In this document: one piece after another, positions 44,269 through 52,851 of the stretch
Numbering within the stretch: the first letter of the stretch is position 1
Layout of the letters: every line of letters begins with the position of its first letter
Assembly (NCBI RefSeq): GCF_028682175.1
Contig: NZ_JANHKS010000012.1
Location: forward strand, 78,236-142,235
Direction: 5' to 3'
Length of the DNA: 64,000 bases
Source of the DNA: Pseudomonas putida
Lineage (GTDB): Bacteria > Pseudomonadota > Gammaproteobacteria > Pseudomonadales > Pseudomonadaceae
Made by a program: the position numbers and the translations under genes
Notes under the pieces: generated by a model
The model's input: the letters and a program-made list of their open reading frames with translations, nothing else
Databases searched by the model: none
Told to the model about the DNA's origin: nothing

Positions 44269-44667
44269 TTAGTGAACCCTGTCGAAACGATCCAGCGCGC
44301 CATTTTCATGAAGCCAATGAGCGACGACATACCGCCCACCATCGTCCGCCACCACCACTTCATAACCCTCCTCCCAATATCGATCGGATATAGGTGGAGT
44401 GTGGATAGGCAGCCCCTCTGGCAAGACGTTGCGATGATCGCAAAAGAGCAGGCCTGTCATCCGAGGAGGCCTCTCCAACGCACAGATCAGGTAGCCGACG
44501 ATGTCTGTATCCGAAACAGCCCTTCGCGCCCGCTCAACGACGGCGGGAAGTCGGTAGAACCTGAGGTCGTTCAGGGAAGCACCAAACGACTTAACCCAAT
44601 ACGCCGCCCTAAAACCCTCCTTTTGCTCAGACATGACTTGGGGAAACCACAGGCGCAGGTTCGACAT
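44269..44667 (-). CDS. Small protein of the XRE/DUF6957 cluster, family member 2
   Basis: A 132-residue protein. Its C-terminal 75 residues (DIVGYLICALE, MTGLLFCDHRN, IHTPPIS, GGRYVVAHWLHENGALDRF) align with the 95-residue neighbour downstream. The N-terminal part is extra. It begins at ATG 44667, divergent from the XRE gene at 45031. The two genes in tandem look like a local duplication. Confidence 0.6.
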   Translation of the reverse strand: MSNLRLWFPQVMSEQKEGFRAAYWVKSFGASLNDLRFYRLPAVVERARRAVSDTDIVGYLICALERPPRMTGLLFCDHRNVLPEGLPIHTPPISDRYWEEGYEVVVADDGGRYVVAHWLHENGALDRFDRVH

Positions 44668-45030
44668 TATTCAATTCACGAGACCCTCTGCCGAATCAGC
44701 ACGTGACGGGCCACAGTACGGATTTAAACCACGGCGCTGCATCACTCGGATGTCACCTCTATTGGCCCGAATCTATCCTGGCGCCCAACGATAACGCCGG
44801 TGTCGAAACCGAAATTCGCCCAAGTTCGATTTATCTATATATTGGTCGTGGATCGGTCGCATGACCGATGTCACGTCCCCAACCACGCCATCTCAAGCTG
44901 ATGTGCTGCCGCCCCGCGACCACAGCGGCTGTCAGACAGCCTGAACGCTAATCGTCACTCGACCAAATATATAGAGTTGAGTGACGCATAGCAAACGCGG
45001 CATATCGTCGGTTTTGTAAGTAGGCCCGAA

Positions 45031-45495
45031 ATGTCCTTGCGTAACGCCTTGGCTTCAGCGCTGCAGCTTCTGAGAACAGAGCGTGGATTGTCCCAGCAAG
45101 CCTTGGGCGGCACGATCACGAGCCAACACATCAACTTGGTGGAAAACGGGAAGTCTTCCCTGACCACGGACTCACTCGATGAAATCTGCAAATCGCTGCA
45201 GGTGCATCCTGTCGCGTTCCTGGCCCTCATGTACGCGGCTCACGAGCAAAGTTCGGCTGCGGATGTCCTGACGGCTGCTCAAGCCGATCTGGACGCCATG
45301 GCACTTCTCAACAGGGCGATCAATGCCGCGCCCGAGAAAAAACCTCATCCTCGGGTTGCCAAGGCGGCGCAGGTCACCGTCTCCATTCAAGCAATGAAGG
45401 ATGCCGGGCACAGCCGTGCCGAGGTTGCCAAAATGCTGGGGCTTTCAGAGCCAACGGTGAGACGCCACTGGAATCGTCCCTTGGCGTTAGGCTGA
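45031..45495 (+). CDS. XRE regulator with two helix-turn-helix regions, copy 1
   Basis: A 154-residue protein. The N-terminal XRE domain is LQLLRTERGLSQQALGGTIT and ITSQHINLVENGKSSLT. A second helix-turn-helix at the C-terminus (HSRAEVAKMLGLSEPTVRRH) is like that of resolvases. Its relative at 52216-52671 has the same two-part build. It is divergent from the cluster 44667-43161, which it may control. Confidence 0.75.
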   Translation: MSLRNALASALQLLRTERGLSQQALGGTITSQHINLVENGKSSLTTDSLDEICKSLQVHPVAFLALMYAAHEQSSAADVLTAAQADLDAMALLNRAINAAPEKKPHPRVAKAAQVTVSIQAMKDAGHSRAEVAKMLGLSEPTVRRHWNRPLALG

Positions 45496-45500
45496 ACGTT

Positions 45501-45527
45501 CTTGCCCCGCCGTATCAGCGGGGCAAG
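45501..45527 (+). terminator. Hairpin after the XRE gene
   Basis: Ten-base arms CTTGCCCCGC/GCGGGGCAAG flank a 7-base loop six bases after the stop codon. T-run is absent, so it may be a weak terminator. Confidence 0.55.
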
Positions 45528-45814
45528 CCATCGACTCCTGCAGCCGACTCAGTTTTTGAAGAAAACGACGGCAGCGTGGATCAGAGTGGCCCCAACTTTC
45601 AGAGCATCCATGATCAAGACCACAATCTCTCTGCGCCTTGAGTGAGGTCGCTCACCGGATGTGAGCGAGCGTCGAGGCTCTGGAGGGTGTATGGACAAGC
45701 AGCGTTGAGCAGCCCCATGTTTTCTAAAACATTGCGGACAGGTGCGACTTTTCAGAGGCGACATAAAATAATCCCATTCGAATTTGGAGGTGGAAAAAGC
45801 TTTCGAAGGGGGGA

Positions 45815-46267
45815 TCAACGCAGGCGGTGGCGATAGCCGCTGAGTTCAGGGCCATCCAGGAAGAGAGGAATGTTAAACACGGCACGCATTGCGCGAACCA
45901 TGAGAGCTCTGGCTTGGCGGCGCTGCTCGCGCAGGTCGGCGATCAGCTCAGCAAGAAATTTGCGGTGGCGAGAGAAAACGGCATTTGAGCCATATACGCC
46001 AATGGCAGTGTCTACTGCATTGAGCAACCTCAGTACGCGGCAGTAGAAACTCGCTTTTCTCTCCTCACTGACTTGCCCCAACGCTCGCTCAGCAAGCAGA
46101 GTGGCTAGCGAATGGTTCAAGTGCTCCTTGCGAATGTCGAACACGGGGCCACATTCTTGCTCAAGCCTCGCTAGCTCGATTTTGATCTCTTGGGTGACAG
46201 GATCGAGCACACCGTCAGCGTGCGCTGGCAGTTCGTTGTGCTGTTCCTGTAAATCGTACTCAACCAT
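45815..46267 (-). CDS. Uncharacterised helical protein next to the chemoreceptor
   Basis: A 150-residue protein from ATG 46267 (MVEYDLQEQHN), chosen because the in-frame extension to 46489 has no family-like sequence and AGAG lies before this ATG. It is helical and charged (EIKIELARLEQECGPVFDI; FLAELIADLREQRRQARALM). It follows the chemoreceptor gene on the same strand by 184 bases. No family recognised. Confidence 0.55.
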   Translation of the reverse strand: MVEYDLQEQHNELPAHADGVLDPVTQEIKIELARLEQECGPVFDIRKEHLNHSLATLLAERALGQVSEERKASFYCRVLRLLNAVDTAIGVYGSNAVFSRHRKFLAELIADLREQRRQARALMVRAMRAVFNIPLFLDGPELSGYRHRLR

Positions 46268-46451
46268 AGGGATTCTCTTGAGGTGCCCCGACGCCAAAGA
46301 TATCGACTGCCAGCCAAGCCTGCAACGGCCACTTTTAATCCCCCAACTCAGCCAGGCTGGAGCAGCCGATACGCTATTGGCCTTGAAGAGCCTTTCCCCA
46401 GTTGCGATTGAGCGGATCACAATGGCCTCATCGTGACGAGGCCACGTACAC

Positions 46452-48041
46452 CTAACCTCTGAACAAAACAGACAGATCCAGCTGAGCATTGGCTAACTGG
46501 CTTATCTTCCCGCCGATCTCATCACTCACTTTGGCTTGCGCCGTACTCTCGCTGGCAAGACCAGCGATATGCGTAGTCTTCTGGTTGATGTCCTCAGCCA
46601 CCACGCTCTGCTCCTCAACAGCCGCAGCCATTTGCGTACTGGTCATGCTGATGTGATTGATCTGGCGAGCGATCGACTGCAAAACCGTTCGTACCGCATC
46701 TACGTCATCGTTCGCCCGTGAGGTCGCAGCGGCGCCTTTTTCTACAGCACTGATAGCCGTACGACCGCCTTCCCGAAGCGACATGATCGACTCCTGGATC
46801 TGGCCTGTAGCATCCCGGGTTCGTGAGGCGAGCGCTCTGACCTCGTCAGCAACGACAGCAAACCCACGCCCGGAATCACCGGCCCGCGCAGCCTCGATCG
46901 CCGCATTCAGCGCAAGTAGGTTTGTTTGCTCCGCAATCCCGTGAATGGCGTCGGTGATGCCACTGATGGACTCAACCGCATCGGCCAAAGCACTCACCTC
47001 GTCGCCGATATCTCGAACGCACGTGGCCAGAAGATCCGTGGAAGATTTGCTTTGCATCGCAGCACTCTCCCCGTCAGTGGCGAGCTGATCGGCAGCGCTC
47101 GCGGCATCTGCCGCACCCTGAAGACCCCTGGAGAGCTCCTGAATAGTGAGAGTCATCTGCTGCATAGCTGATGCCGACTCTTCGGTCTCCACCAACTGAC
47201 GTTCGAGCCTGGCGACCTGAGCCTGAGTTATTCCCAGAGAGTCGCTGGAATAACCCAAGAGAACCTTGGCATTGATCTGCGCCCGACCTGCCAGCGTGCG
47301 CATCCTGACCCCCAACTGGTGAAGGGCTGCTTCTAGCACTGCGCCATGACGAGACTTGTCCACATACACGTCAGCCAACAATGGCGAAGGCACGAGCTCT
47401 TTTTGGTTCGTGGATAAGATGTGCGCCCGGCTACGGCCCCGAACCCATTGTGATGCAATCGTCCATCCCACCCCGATGAGAAGTACGCCACCCCAGGTTG
47501 GGTCGAGGGCTTTGACGCTCATCGCAACGCCTGTCGACAGTCCAAGAACAACCACCGGCAGGTACGAGAAAAGCGCTGAAATACGTGGCAGTAAGCTGCC
47601 GGTACCGCTGGGACTTAGGTGGTTATAGACCTTCTCCGCGCGGCGCTGCACGACGGGATTCAGCGGGTGATAAAGCGCGCCGAACGCAAAAATGTTGCCC
47701 GCTTTGATCAGTGGCATGAAGTACGCCTCACACCAGAAGGTTTGGCCTTCCTTCGACCTTCCACGAATGGGCGCGCAAAACGGCTTGCCACCGCGCAACT
47801 GCTTGTAGCCCTCCTCCATCAGTGCACTTGGCATGGACTTGTCGAAGATCAGTTGCTGGTTCTTCCCCATGACCTCGTCGCGGGAATAGCCGCACATAGC
47901 GAAGTACTCATCATTGCAATCGATGATCTCGCCCTGAAGGTTAATCCGGGAGAACGGCAGCACGCCCATCACGCTGACATTGTCAGCAGCAGATCTATTG
48001 TTGTCTGGCACAGCCCTACCCTCAAACCGTGAAAAGCGCAT
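46452..48041 (-). CDS. Aer-like methyl-accepting chemotaxis protein
   Basis: About 529 residues. An N-terminal PAS domain ([20 protein letters not shown], then [16 protein letters not shown]) resembles Aer/PAS receptors. One or two membrane segments lie near residues 155-200, and a long coiled signalling domain ends in the conserved hairpin tip [20 protein letters not shown] followed by [12 protein letters not shown]. There is no periplasmic ligand domain, so it probably senses redox or an internal signal. The start is uncertain (ATG 48041 or GTG 48068). A chemoreceptor is unusual cargo for a defence-type island. Confidence 0.85.
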   Translation of the reverse strand: MRFSRFEGRAVPDNNRSAADNVSVMGVLPFSRINLQGEIIDCNDEYFAMCGYSRDEVMGKNQQLIFDKSMPSALMEEGYKQLRGGKPFCAPIRGRSKEGQTFWCEAYFMPLIKAGNIFAFGALYHPLNPVVQRRAEKVYNHLSPSGTGSLLPRISALFSYLPVVVLGLSTGVAMSVKALDPTWGGVLLIGVGWTIASQWVRGRSRAHILSTNQKELVPSPLLADVYVDKSRHGAVLEAALHQLGVRMRTLAGRAQINAKVLLGYSSDSLGITQAQVARLERQLVETEESASAMQQMTLTIQELSRGLQGAADAASAADQLATDGESAAMQSKSSTDLLATCVRDIGDEVSALADAVESISGITDAIHGIAEQTNLLALNAAIEAARAGDSGRGFAVVADEVRALASRTRDATGQIQESIMSLREGGRTAISAVEKGAAATSRANDDVDAVRTVLQSIARQINHISMTSTQMAAAVEEQSVVAEDINQKTTHIAGLASESTAQAKVSDEIGGKISQLANAQLDLSVLFRG

Positions 48042-48068
48042 CGCCAGCGCTACTACTGTGCATGTCAC

Positions 48069-48828
48069 CCTGAGGTCGCTGCTCTAGCGACGCGGAGAAT
48101 TGCACATCAGGTGGATGTAAGTGATGCCCGCTCAGCCACGGTCTTTGGGTCTACCGCAGCCCCGGCGTGTGCCGGTGCAACTCATCTAAAGCGTGACGAT
48201 TAGACCGGTCACGCGGTGCCTGGTCTATCCAGTTTGTTCAGGAAAACAAGCCATTAAAATCGATATGCTTCGCACAGAAAGCGAGAGACGTTGGCGGGTC
48301 TTGATGGGGATTCAGGAGGCGGGATGCGGGATGCGGGCGAGATGAGGTGGCTGAGACAGTCACCGGAAAAGTGAGTCTGCTTGCGAAGGGCTACTTCCGG
48401 CCATGTGCCGCAAGGCCGCGTGAAGCACGGAAGAAAAAAAGGTGATGGACTCAACGAGGAGACCAGCGAGTCCATCACCTAAGGTCACAGGCTATTAATC
48501 GGCAAACCCGAAGCCATCGTCACACCCGCTCCAGAGGAGTTTGTGAAGTGCGACGGTGGCAGAACAAGGCAAGTGTCTGGTACCACTCAACCTCATTTGT
48601 CAGTCTGCCGATGCGGGGTAATTGGCCTACCCGACGAGTATGTCGATTTTCACCGCGCGCTGCGTTGGTCAAGCACGAAGGGGGATATCACCGAAACCGA
48701 AGGGAGATTTTCGGCGATGAGAGGAATCGATTTCGCGGGCTTTTGGGCTGAGATCGCTGGCCCGTTCCGTCCAACGCCTGTAGTCGGCAAGCGCCGCCCA
48801 TCGGCGTAAACTGCGCGTTTTTGAGCAC
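48069..48828. other. Gene-poor stretch with a minus-strand terminator
   Basis: About 760 bases without a convincing gene, containing the strong hairpin listed separately at 48434-48480. Short frames on both strands lack support. Confidence 0.55.
48434..48480 (-). terminator. Strong intrinsic terminator on the minus strand
   Basis: Perfect 12-base arms (GGTGATGGACTC/GAGTCCATCACC) enclose a 15-base loop. On the minus strand they are followed by seven T residues. No minus-strand gene lies upstream of it within 800 bases, so the transcript it ends is unknown. Confidence 0.75.
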
Positions 48829-49731
48829 ATGGATGTTGCAATGCCGGATCAGAAATACCTTTCGTTGCTGTCAGCGGCTGCAGATCTCTTTGAGCGATTC
48901 GCCCCTTTGTTGGGCTTCGCCGCACTCGTGGTATTCGTGCTGCTGAGAACCCGGTCGTTGTTTTTCGTGTTTTACCGAATCCAAAGCCTGATCGGCGGAG
49001 CCCAAGCATTCCATGATGAACGCGTGCAAAGGCACTGGAAGTCATTCGAGGACATGCAACGGCTCAACCTTTGGTTCGGTTTGAACCTGACTTCGTCACG
49101 CGCGATGCATCAACTGTTCGCCTGGATGGATCGGCACAATCTGAGTGTCGGTGAAATTTCCCGGTCAATGACGTTTTTTGATGCCAACAGACTCGAATTT
49201 ATCTTCCCCAAAAATTGGTACCTGAAGCTTGATCTGATCTGGCGGTCGTCGGCATTGGTGATTCTGGGTTTCGGGGCGATCATGTTTTCCTGGTCGGACT
49301 ATGCATTGTTGTATGTGAAGAAAACCCACACCCTGTTTTGGGTGGCTGGAGGGCATGCATACAGCGCCGGATACCCGATCAGCTCATACTTCGTTGACGG
49401 TGGTAGCTGGCACCTGCGCGATGACTACTGCCTTTTCACCAACGCCATCGCGCCGCTCGCCGAAGAGTGGGACAAGCAGGTCATTTGTCACCTGGTTCTG
49501 GGCAATCGAGAGGATTATGTACAGGATGCCATCCAAAACCAGCATTGGTTAGGGTGGTTCCTGGCCGTTCTTTTTCTGTACGTTTCCTTTCGCCTGATGC
49601 GTTACCTGATCAGCAGAAAACTGGCGCTCAACATCCACGAAAGGGTGACAGCTAATGCCCGGCAGAGATTGGTCAGGCAGGGAACATTAACGGGACAGGT
49701 ATCCGGCCAAGCCCCCTCTGATCCCGCTTGA
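48829..49731 (+). CDS. Uncharacterised membrane protein
   Basis: A 300-residue protein with three probable membrane segments: FAPLLGFAALVVFVLLRT, SSALVILGFGAIMFSW and LGWFLAVLFLYVSFRLMRYL. The soluble parts contain DANRLEFIFPKNWYLKLDLI and a Cys-containing stretch between segments two and three that would be periplasmic. It may belong to a Pseudomonas-specific family (DUF6216-like); I am not certain. It stands alone. Confidence 0.65.
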   Translation: MDVAMPDQKYLSLLSAAADLFERFAPLLGFAALVVFVLLRTRSLFFVFYRIQSLIGGAQAFHDERVQRHWKSFEDMQRLNLWFGLNLTSSRAMHQLFAWMDRHNLSVGEISRSMTFFDANRLEFIFPKNWYLKLDLIWRSSALVILGFGAIMFSWSDYALLYVKKTHTLFWVAGGHAYSAGYPISSYFVDGGSWHLRDDYCLFTNAIAPLAEEWDKQVICHLVLGNREDYVQDAIQNQHWLGWFLAVLFLYVSFRLMRYLISRKLALNIHERVTANARQRLVRQGTLTGQVSGQAPSDPA

Positions 49732-49764
49732 TGGGTCGTAGATCTCATGGCTTATCTCAAGGCG

Positions 49765-50463
49765 TTAGGCTTCTTGAGGGGTGTTCCGATCGATCACCAT
49801 CCGAACGAACTGGACGAGGTCTTGAATTTTCCCGCGACCTGAGCGATCCAGGTGAAATCCCATAACGCCTGCGTCGCGAGGCCCATCGCGGTCACACCGT
49901 TGCGAATCTCCGATCATTAGCACCCGGCCTGATGTGTCATTGAAATAGTGGCCGGGCTCCACGCCCATCTGGTCGCAGATCAGTCGGTAAATAGCGGGAT
50001 CGGGTTTCATGACCCCCGCTTCAAAACTGAAAGTGTAACCGTCCATATGCGGGAAGATTTCTCGGACTTTTGGGCCATAAGGGCCGGCAAGGTTGGAGCA
50101 AATTCCGGTTTTAATGCCTGCCGCACTCAGGAGCGATATGGCTTCGATTGCATCCGCATACGGCTCGATCGAAGACAGCTCCACCTCCATTCTGCGGTAA
50201 AGCTCTTGGCGCCGCGACGGCGTCAACGCCACTCCAAGGGTTAAAGCCATGTCATCGAGTGACAGGTTCGCCGTCATCGCGATGTGAAGGCTGTCGGGTT
50301 TTAGCTCGACACCTTGGCGCCGGCCCTCACGAATCAACTCGCGGTACGGGTTCGTCCGCCGGCTGATGCGCACTATGGTACCGAACGCATCGAAGACGAC
50401 GCCGCTGATCACGGCGTTGGAGTCGCTGGTGACTCGTTGCTTGCGGCTGTTGCCATGGCTCAC
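49765..50463 (-). CDS. HAD superfamily hydrolase
   Basis: A 232-residue haloacid-dehalogenase-type protein. Motif I is VVFDAFGTIVRI, motif II ICSNL, motif III MKPDPAIY and motif IV VLMIGDSQRCD. The helical cap is inserted after motif I. A phosphatase acting on a small metabolite is the family expectation. GTG 50463 is taken as start. It follows the DUF6957 gene by nine bases, so it is part of that operon. Confidence 0.82.
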   Translation of the reverse strand: MSHGNSRKQRVTSDSNAVISGVVFDAFGTIVRISRRTNPYRELIREGRRQGVELKPDSLHIAMTANLSLDDMALTLGVALTPSRRQELYRRMEVELSSIEPYADAIEAISLLSAAGIKTGICSNLAGPYGPKVREIFPHMDGYTFSFEAGVMKPDPAIYRLICDQMGVEPGHYFNDTSGRVLMIGDSQRCDRDGPRDAGVMGFHLDRSGRGKIQDLVQFVRMVIDRNTPQEA

Positions 50464-50472
50464 CTCAAATAG

Positions 50473-50862
50473 TCAGAACTGGCGCACGACAGCCGAAAGG
50501 GACATCGACTTGCGCCGGCCATGCCCCAGCAGGACATACAACTTGTTGTGCGTCTGAAAAAACATGTCATCGGTGAAACGCACCAAAGGTGTCGAGCGAA
50601 ACCAATGGAACTTGGAATTCGTAGAGCTATCGAATAGCACATTGAAGACCAGCAGCATGATTGGCTGCATACCCTCCAAAGCAAGCTCCTCGACGACAAG
50701 GTCAGGAGCATCCAGATCGAGCCAAACCCATTCGTCAACAATGCAAAAGCTGCGATCGGGGAATTTTTCCTGGGTGACCCGGATGGCTTCTTCAAGCTCG
50801 ATATCTGCGCCCTGCATAACGGAGCTCGGGCCGATCATCTGCTGCACATCAATGTCCGACAT
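50473..50862 (-). CDS. DUF6957 family protein, copy 2
   Basis: A 129-residue relative of the protein at 43161-43559: RSFCIVDEWVWLDLDAPDL, MLLVFNVLFDSSTNSKFHWF, RSTPLVRFTDDMFFQT and NKLYVLLGHGRRKS. The ATG has a GGAAAAGGAAA ribosome site. The upstream leader contains a hexanucleotide tract and is open in the same frame back to the stop of the preceding gene. Confidence 0.72.
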   Translation of the reverse strand: MSDIDVQQMIGPSSVMQGADIELEEAIRVTQEKFPDRSFCIVDEWVWLDLDAPDLVVEELALEGMQPIMLLVFNVLFDSSTNSKFHWFRSTPLVRFTDDMFFQTHNKLYVLLGHGRRKSMSLSAVVRQF

Positions 50863-50904
50863 GGATTTTCCTTTTCCATAAATGGCGGGGTTGGGTCTTT
50901 CTTG

Positions 50905-50964
50905 GGCTCTGGCTCTGGCTGTGGCTTTGGCTTTGGCTTTGGCTTTGGCTTTGGCTTTGGCTTT
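50905..50964. repeat. Hexanucleotide tandem repeat (GGCTTT)
   Basis: Ten 6-base units, the last seven (50923-50964) perfect GGCTTT and the first three variants GGCTCT, GGCTCT, GGCTGT. It lies between two genes of the DUF6957 operon. On the minus strand, in the frame of both neighbours, it reads as alternating Lys-Ala codons. Confidence 0.95.
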
Positions 50965-50997
50965 TAAGAATCGGTGTTTTTTGCTCTCAGGTGGGGG

Positions 50998-51327
50998 CTA
51001 TGGGTTCGAGGCAGTGCCGTCTCGCGTCATCGAATAAATCACGGTCTGCTCCACGCCATCGACCTCTTCAACCATGAACAAAAGGAAGCTGACGATCACA
51101 TACCGCTCACCGCTGACGGTGACTGCGATTGAATAACCCTGATCCTCATCCATGGTCGCTATGTCGTCGGTGATAACTGTGTCGCCGTTGCCCGATCGCT
51201 GGTGGATGTCGAAAAACATTGCACCCTTGAAGCCAGCACCTGCTGGGCGGGCATCGAGCAAATAACCGCTGATCTGGCCTTCGAAGGTGAGCTTCGTGGC
51301 CTGTATCAGCTTGGCTGGAAAATGCAC
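50998..51327 (-). CDS. Small protein of the XRE/DUF6957 cluster, family member 3
   Basis: A 109-residue protein with the same pattern as the proteins at 43932 and 44269: QISGYLLDARP, FKGAMFFDIHQ, TVITDDIA and GERYVIVSFLLF. It begins at GTG 51327 and ends at TAG 50998. No stop codon separates it from the DUF6957 frame beyond that TAG. It is 33 bases downstream of the phosphoesterase gene. Confidence 0.6.
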   Translation of the reverse strand: MHFPAKLIQATKLTFEGQISGYLLDARPAGAGFKGAMFFDIHQRSGNGDTVITDDIATMDEDQGYSIAVTVSGERYVIVSFLLFMVEEVDGVEQTVIYSMTRDGTASNP

Positions 51328-51360
51328 TTTAAAAACCTCTGTTCGGCGATCGCCAGTTAC

Positions 51361-52098
51361 TCAAAGCGTGATCACGCACTGGTTGTCGAAACTCACTTCT
51401 TCACCTGGATAACCTCTCGGGTTGGACAAGAACCTGATGCCATTGATGGTTTCGTCCACCGGCACATGAGTGTGCCCAAAAACCCACAGGTCGATTTTCA
51501 TATCCAGGAACTCTTGCCAATTGTTGCCATAAGCAGCACGCAGATGCGGATGCTTGCCGTAGTCAGGGACGAAATGCATCAGTGGTGGAAAATGCGTGAT
51601 CACCACCGTCTTGCCATCGAACGGTTGCTCCAACTCCCTGCGCAGCCATTCACGCGACTGCTGGGCAACTCTTCGGGTTTGCTGGGGCACCAGCGTTCGA
51701 TACTGCGGCTCGACCCGGATCACCTTGTAGTCATTCATGAGCGCACGGGCCTCCAACATCGCCAGGGGCGCGTTGCCCGTGCCTTCAAAATCCGCCCATC
51801 CTGTGCACCCCACAAAGCGGACACCATCCAGGGTCAGCGTGCGCTGCTCCAAGAAATGCACGTTTGAAGCACTGGGCGAATTCAATCGATCAAGCGTTTT
51901 GTCCCAGCTCGATTTGTAGAACTCATGGTTGCCGGCGACAAGAATCGTCGGCTTCGAAAAGTGCTCGCCAGCCCAGTCGGAACTTCGCCCTTTGATGTTG
52001 ATGTCGCCAGCCAGAATCGCAACGTCATAAAGGGAAGGATCGGGCAGCTCAACGGGCTCGAACTCGACGTGCAGATCCGACATCGCAAGGAGTCGCAT
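51361..52098 (-). CDS. Calcineurin-like metallophosphoesterase
   Basis: A 245-residue phosphoesterase with the full motif set: SDLHVE (D-x-H), LAGDINIKG (GD), VAGNHEFY (GNHE), THFPP (H) and GHTHV (GHxH). It would bind two metal ions and cleave a phosphodiester or phosphomonoester. It is the first gene of the minus-strand group 52098-49765. The XRE gene at 52216 is divergent from it and may regulate the group. Confidence 0.88.
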   Translation of the reverse strand: MRLLAMSDLHVEFEPVELPDPSLYDVAILAGDINIKGRSSDWAGEHFSKPTILVAGNHEFYKSSWDKTLDRLNSPSASNVHFLEQRTLTLDGVRFVGCTGWADFEGTGNAPLAMLEARALMNDYKVIRVEPQYRTLVPQQTRRVAQQSREWLRRELEQPFDGKTVVITHFPPLMHFVPDYGKHPHLRAAYGNNWQEFLDMKIDLWVFGHTHVPVDETINGIRFLSNPRGYPGEEVSFDNQCVITL

Positions 52099-52215
52099 GA
52101 GTCTTTTTACCGTATATTGAAAACTGGGAATGCATTCTTAATGAATGGTATACGCTGACGATGCTGGGCGTCAAAGCGTGGCTTCATTCTTTTCTTTTGT
52201 GAGCACATCCAAAAG

Positions 52216-52671
52216 ATGGAATTTCAGCCGACGTTGGGCCAGGTGTTGCGCGAGCTTCGGGTCGCTGCAGGGCTAACGCGCGAAGCCTGCGCCGAGGTAT
52301 TAAGCCGGCCTCACCTGGCCAAGGTTGAACAGGGCCAGCAAGCCATAACGGCCATCAAGCTGCATTCCCTTTGTGAGCTGTTTGGAATTCCTACCAGCCA
52401 AGTGCTCCTGGTAGTGGAGGCTCGCCTGCGTGGAGTTGATCTGGACGACTACAAAGCTTCGTGGGATGTCCAGGTTGATCGCCTCATTGGCTCGGGTGGG
52501 CTGGTGAGCTCGCCTCAGGAATCGGCGGTGAGGGGTGTGCGCGGCAAGCGCGCGGACGAAACCATGGGGGCTGTCCGGAAACTCCAGGCTGAAGGGCTTG
52601 CGAAGATGATGGTCGTGCGCCAGTTGGGTATCAGTCGATCGACCGTGGATAAGTACTGGGTAAAAAGCTAG
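52216..52671 (+). CDS. XRE regulator with two helix-turn-helix regions, copy 2
   Basis: A 151-residue protein. The N-terminal XRE domain is LGQVLRELRVAAGLTREACA with RPHLAKVEQGQQAITA, and a C-terminal helix-turn-helix is MMVVRQLGISRSTVDKYWVK. It has the same architecture as the protein at 45031-45495 and is likewise divergent from a DUF6957/small-protein group. Some 180 bases without a gene follow it. Confidence 0.75.
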   Translation: MEFQPTLGQVLRELRVAAGLTREACAEVLSRPHLAKVEQGQQAITAIKLHSLCELFGIPTSQVLLVVEARLRGVDLDDYKASWDVQVDRLIGSGGLVSSPQESAVRGVRGKRADETMGAVRKLQAEGLAKMMVVRQLGISRSTVDKYWVKS

Positions 52672-52851
52672 GCCTGCTGCTGATCAGCGGGAAGAATTGA
52701 GCAGCGCCCTGAGCTGACAGACGTTGAGGCTTCTTCCCAAGTAAAAACCGTCAGAGGTGATCATCCCTCTGTGTGGCAATCTCGCGTAGGTCGCCCCCTT
52801 TCAGAGGGAGGCTGCTACAGTCCTCGGTGCTACCGAGTACTGACCGAACAA

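Noticed and set aside
48543..48809. Plus-strand frame of 88 codons before the membrane protein gene
   Set aside because: No start signal and no recognisable similarity; treated as noncoding.
50905..50964. CRISPR-like array
   Set aside because: It is a simple hexanucleotide tandem repeat without spacers. No CRISPR array or cas gene was seen in the window.
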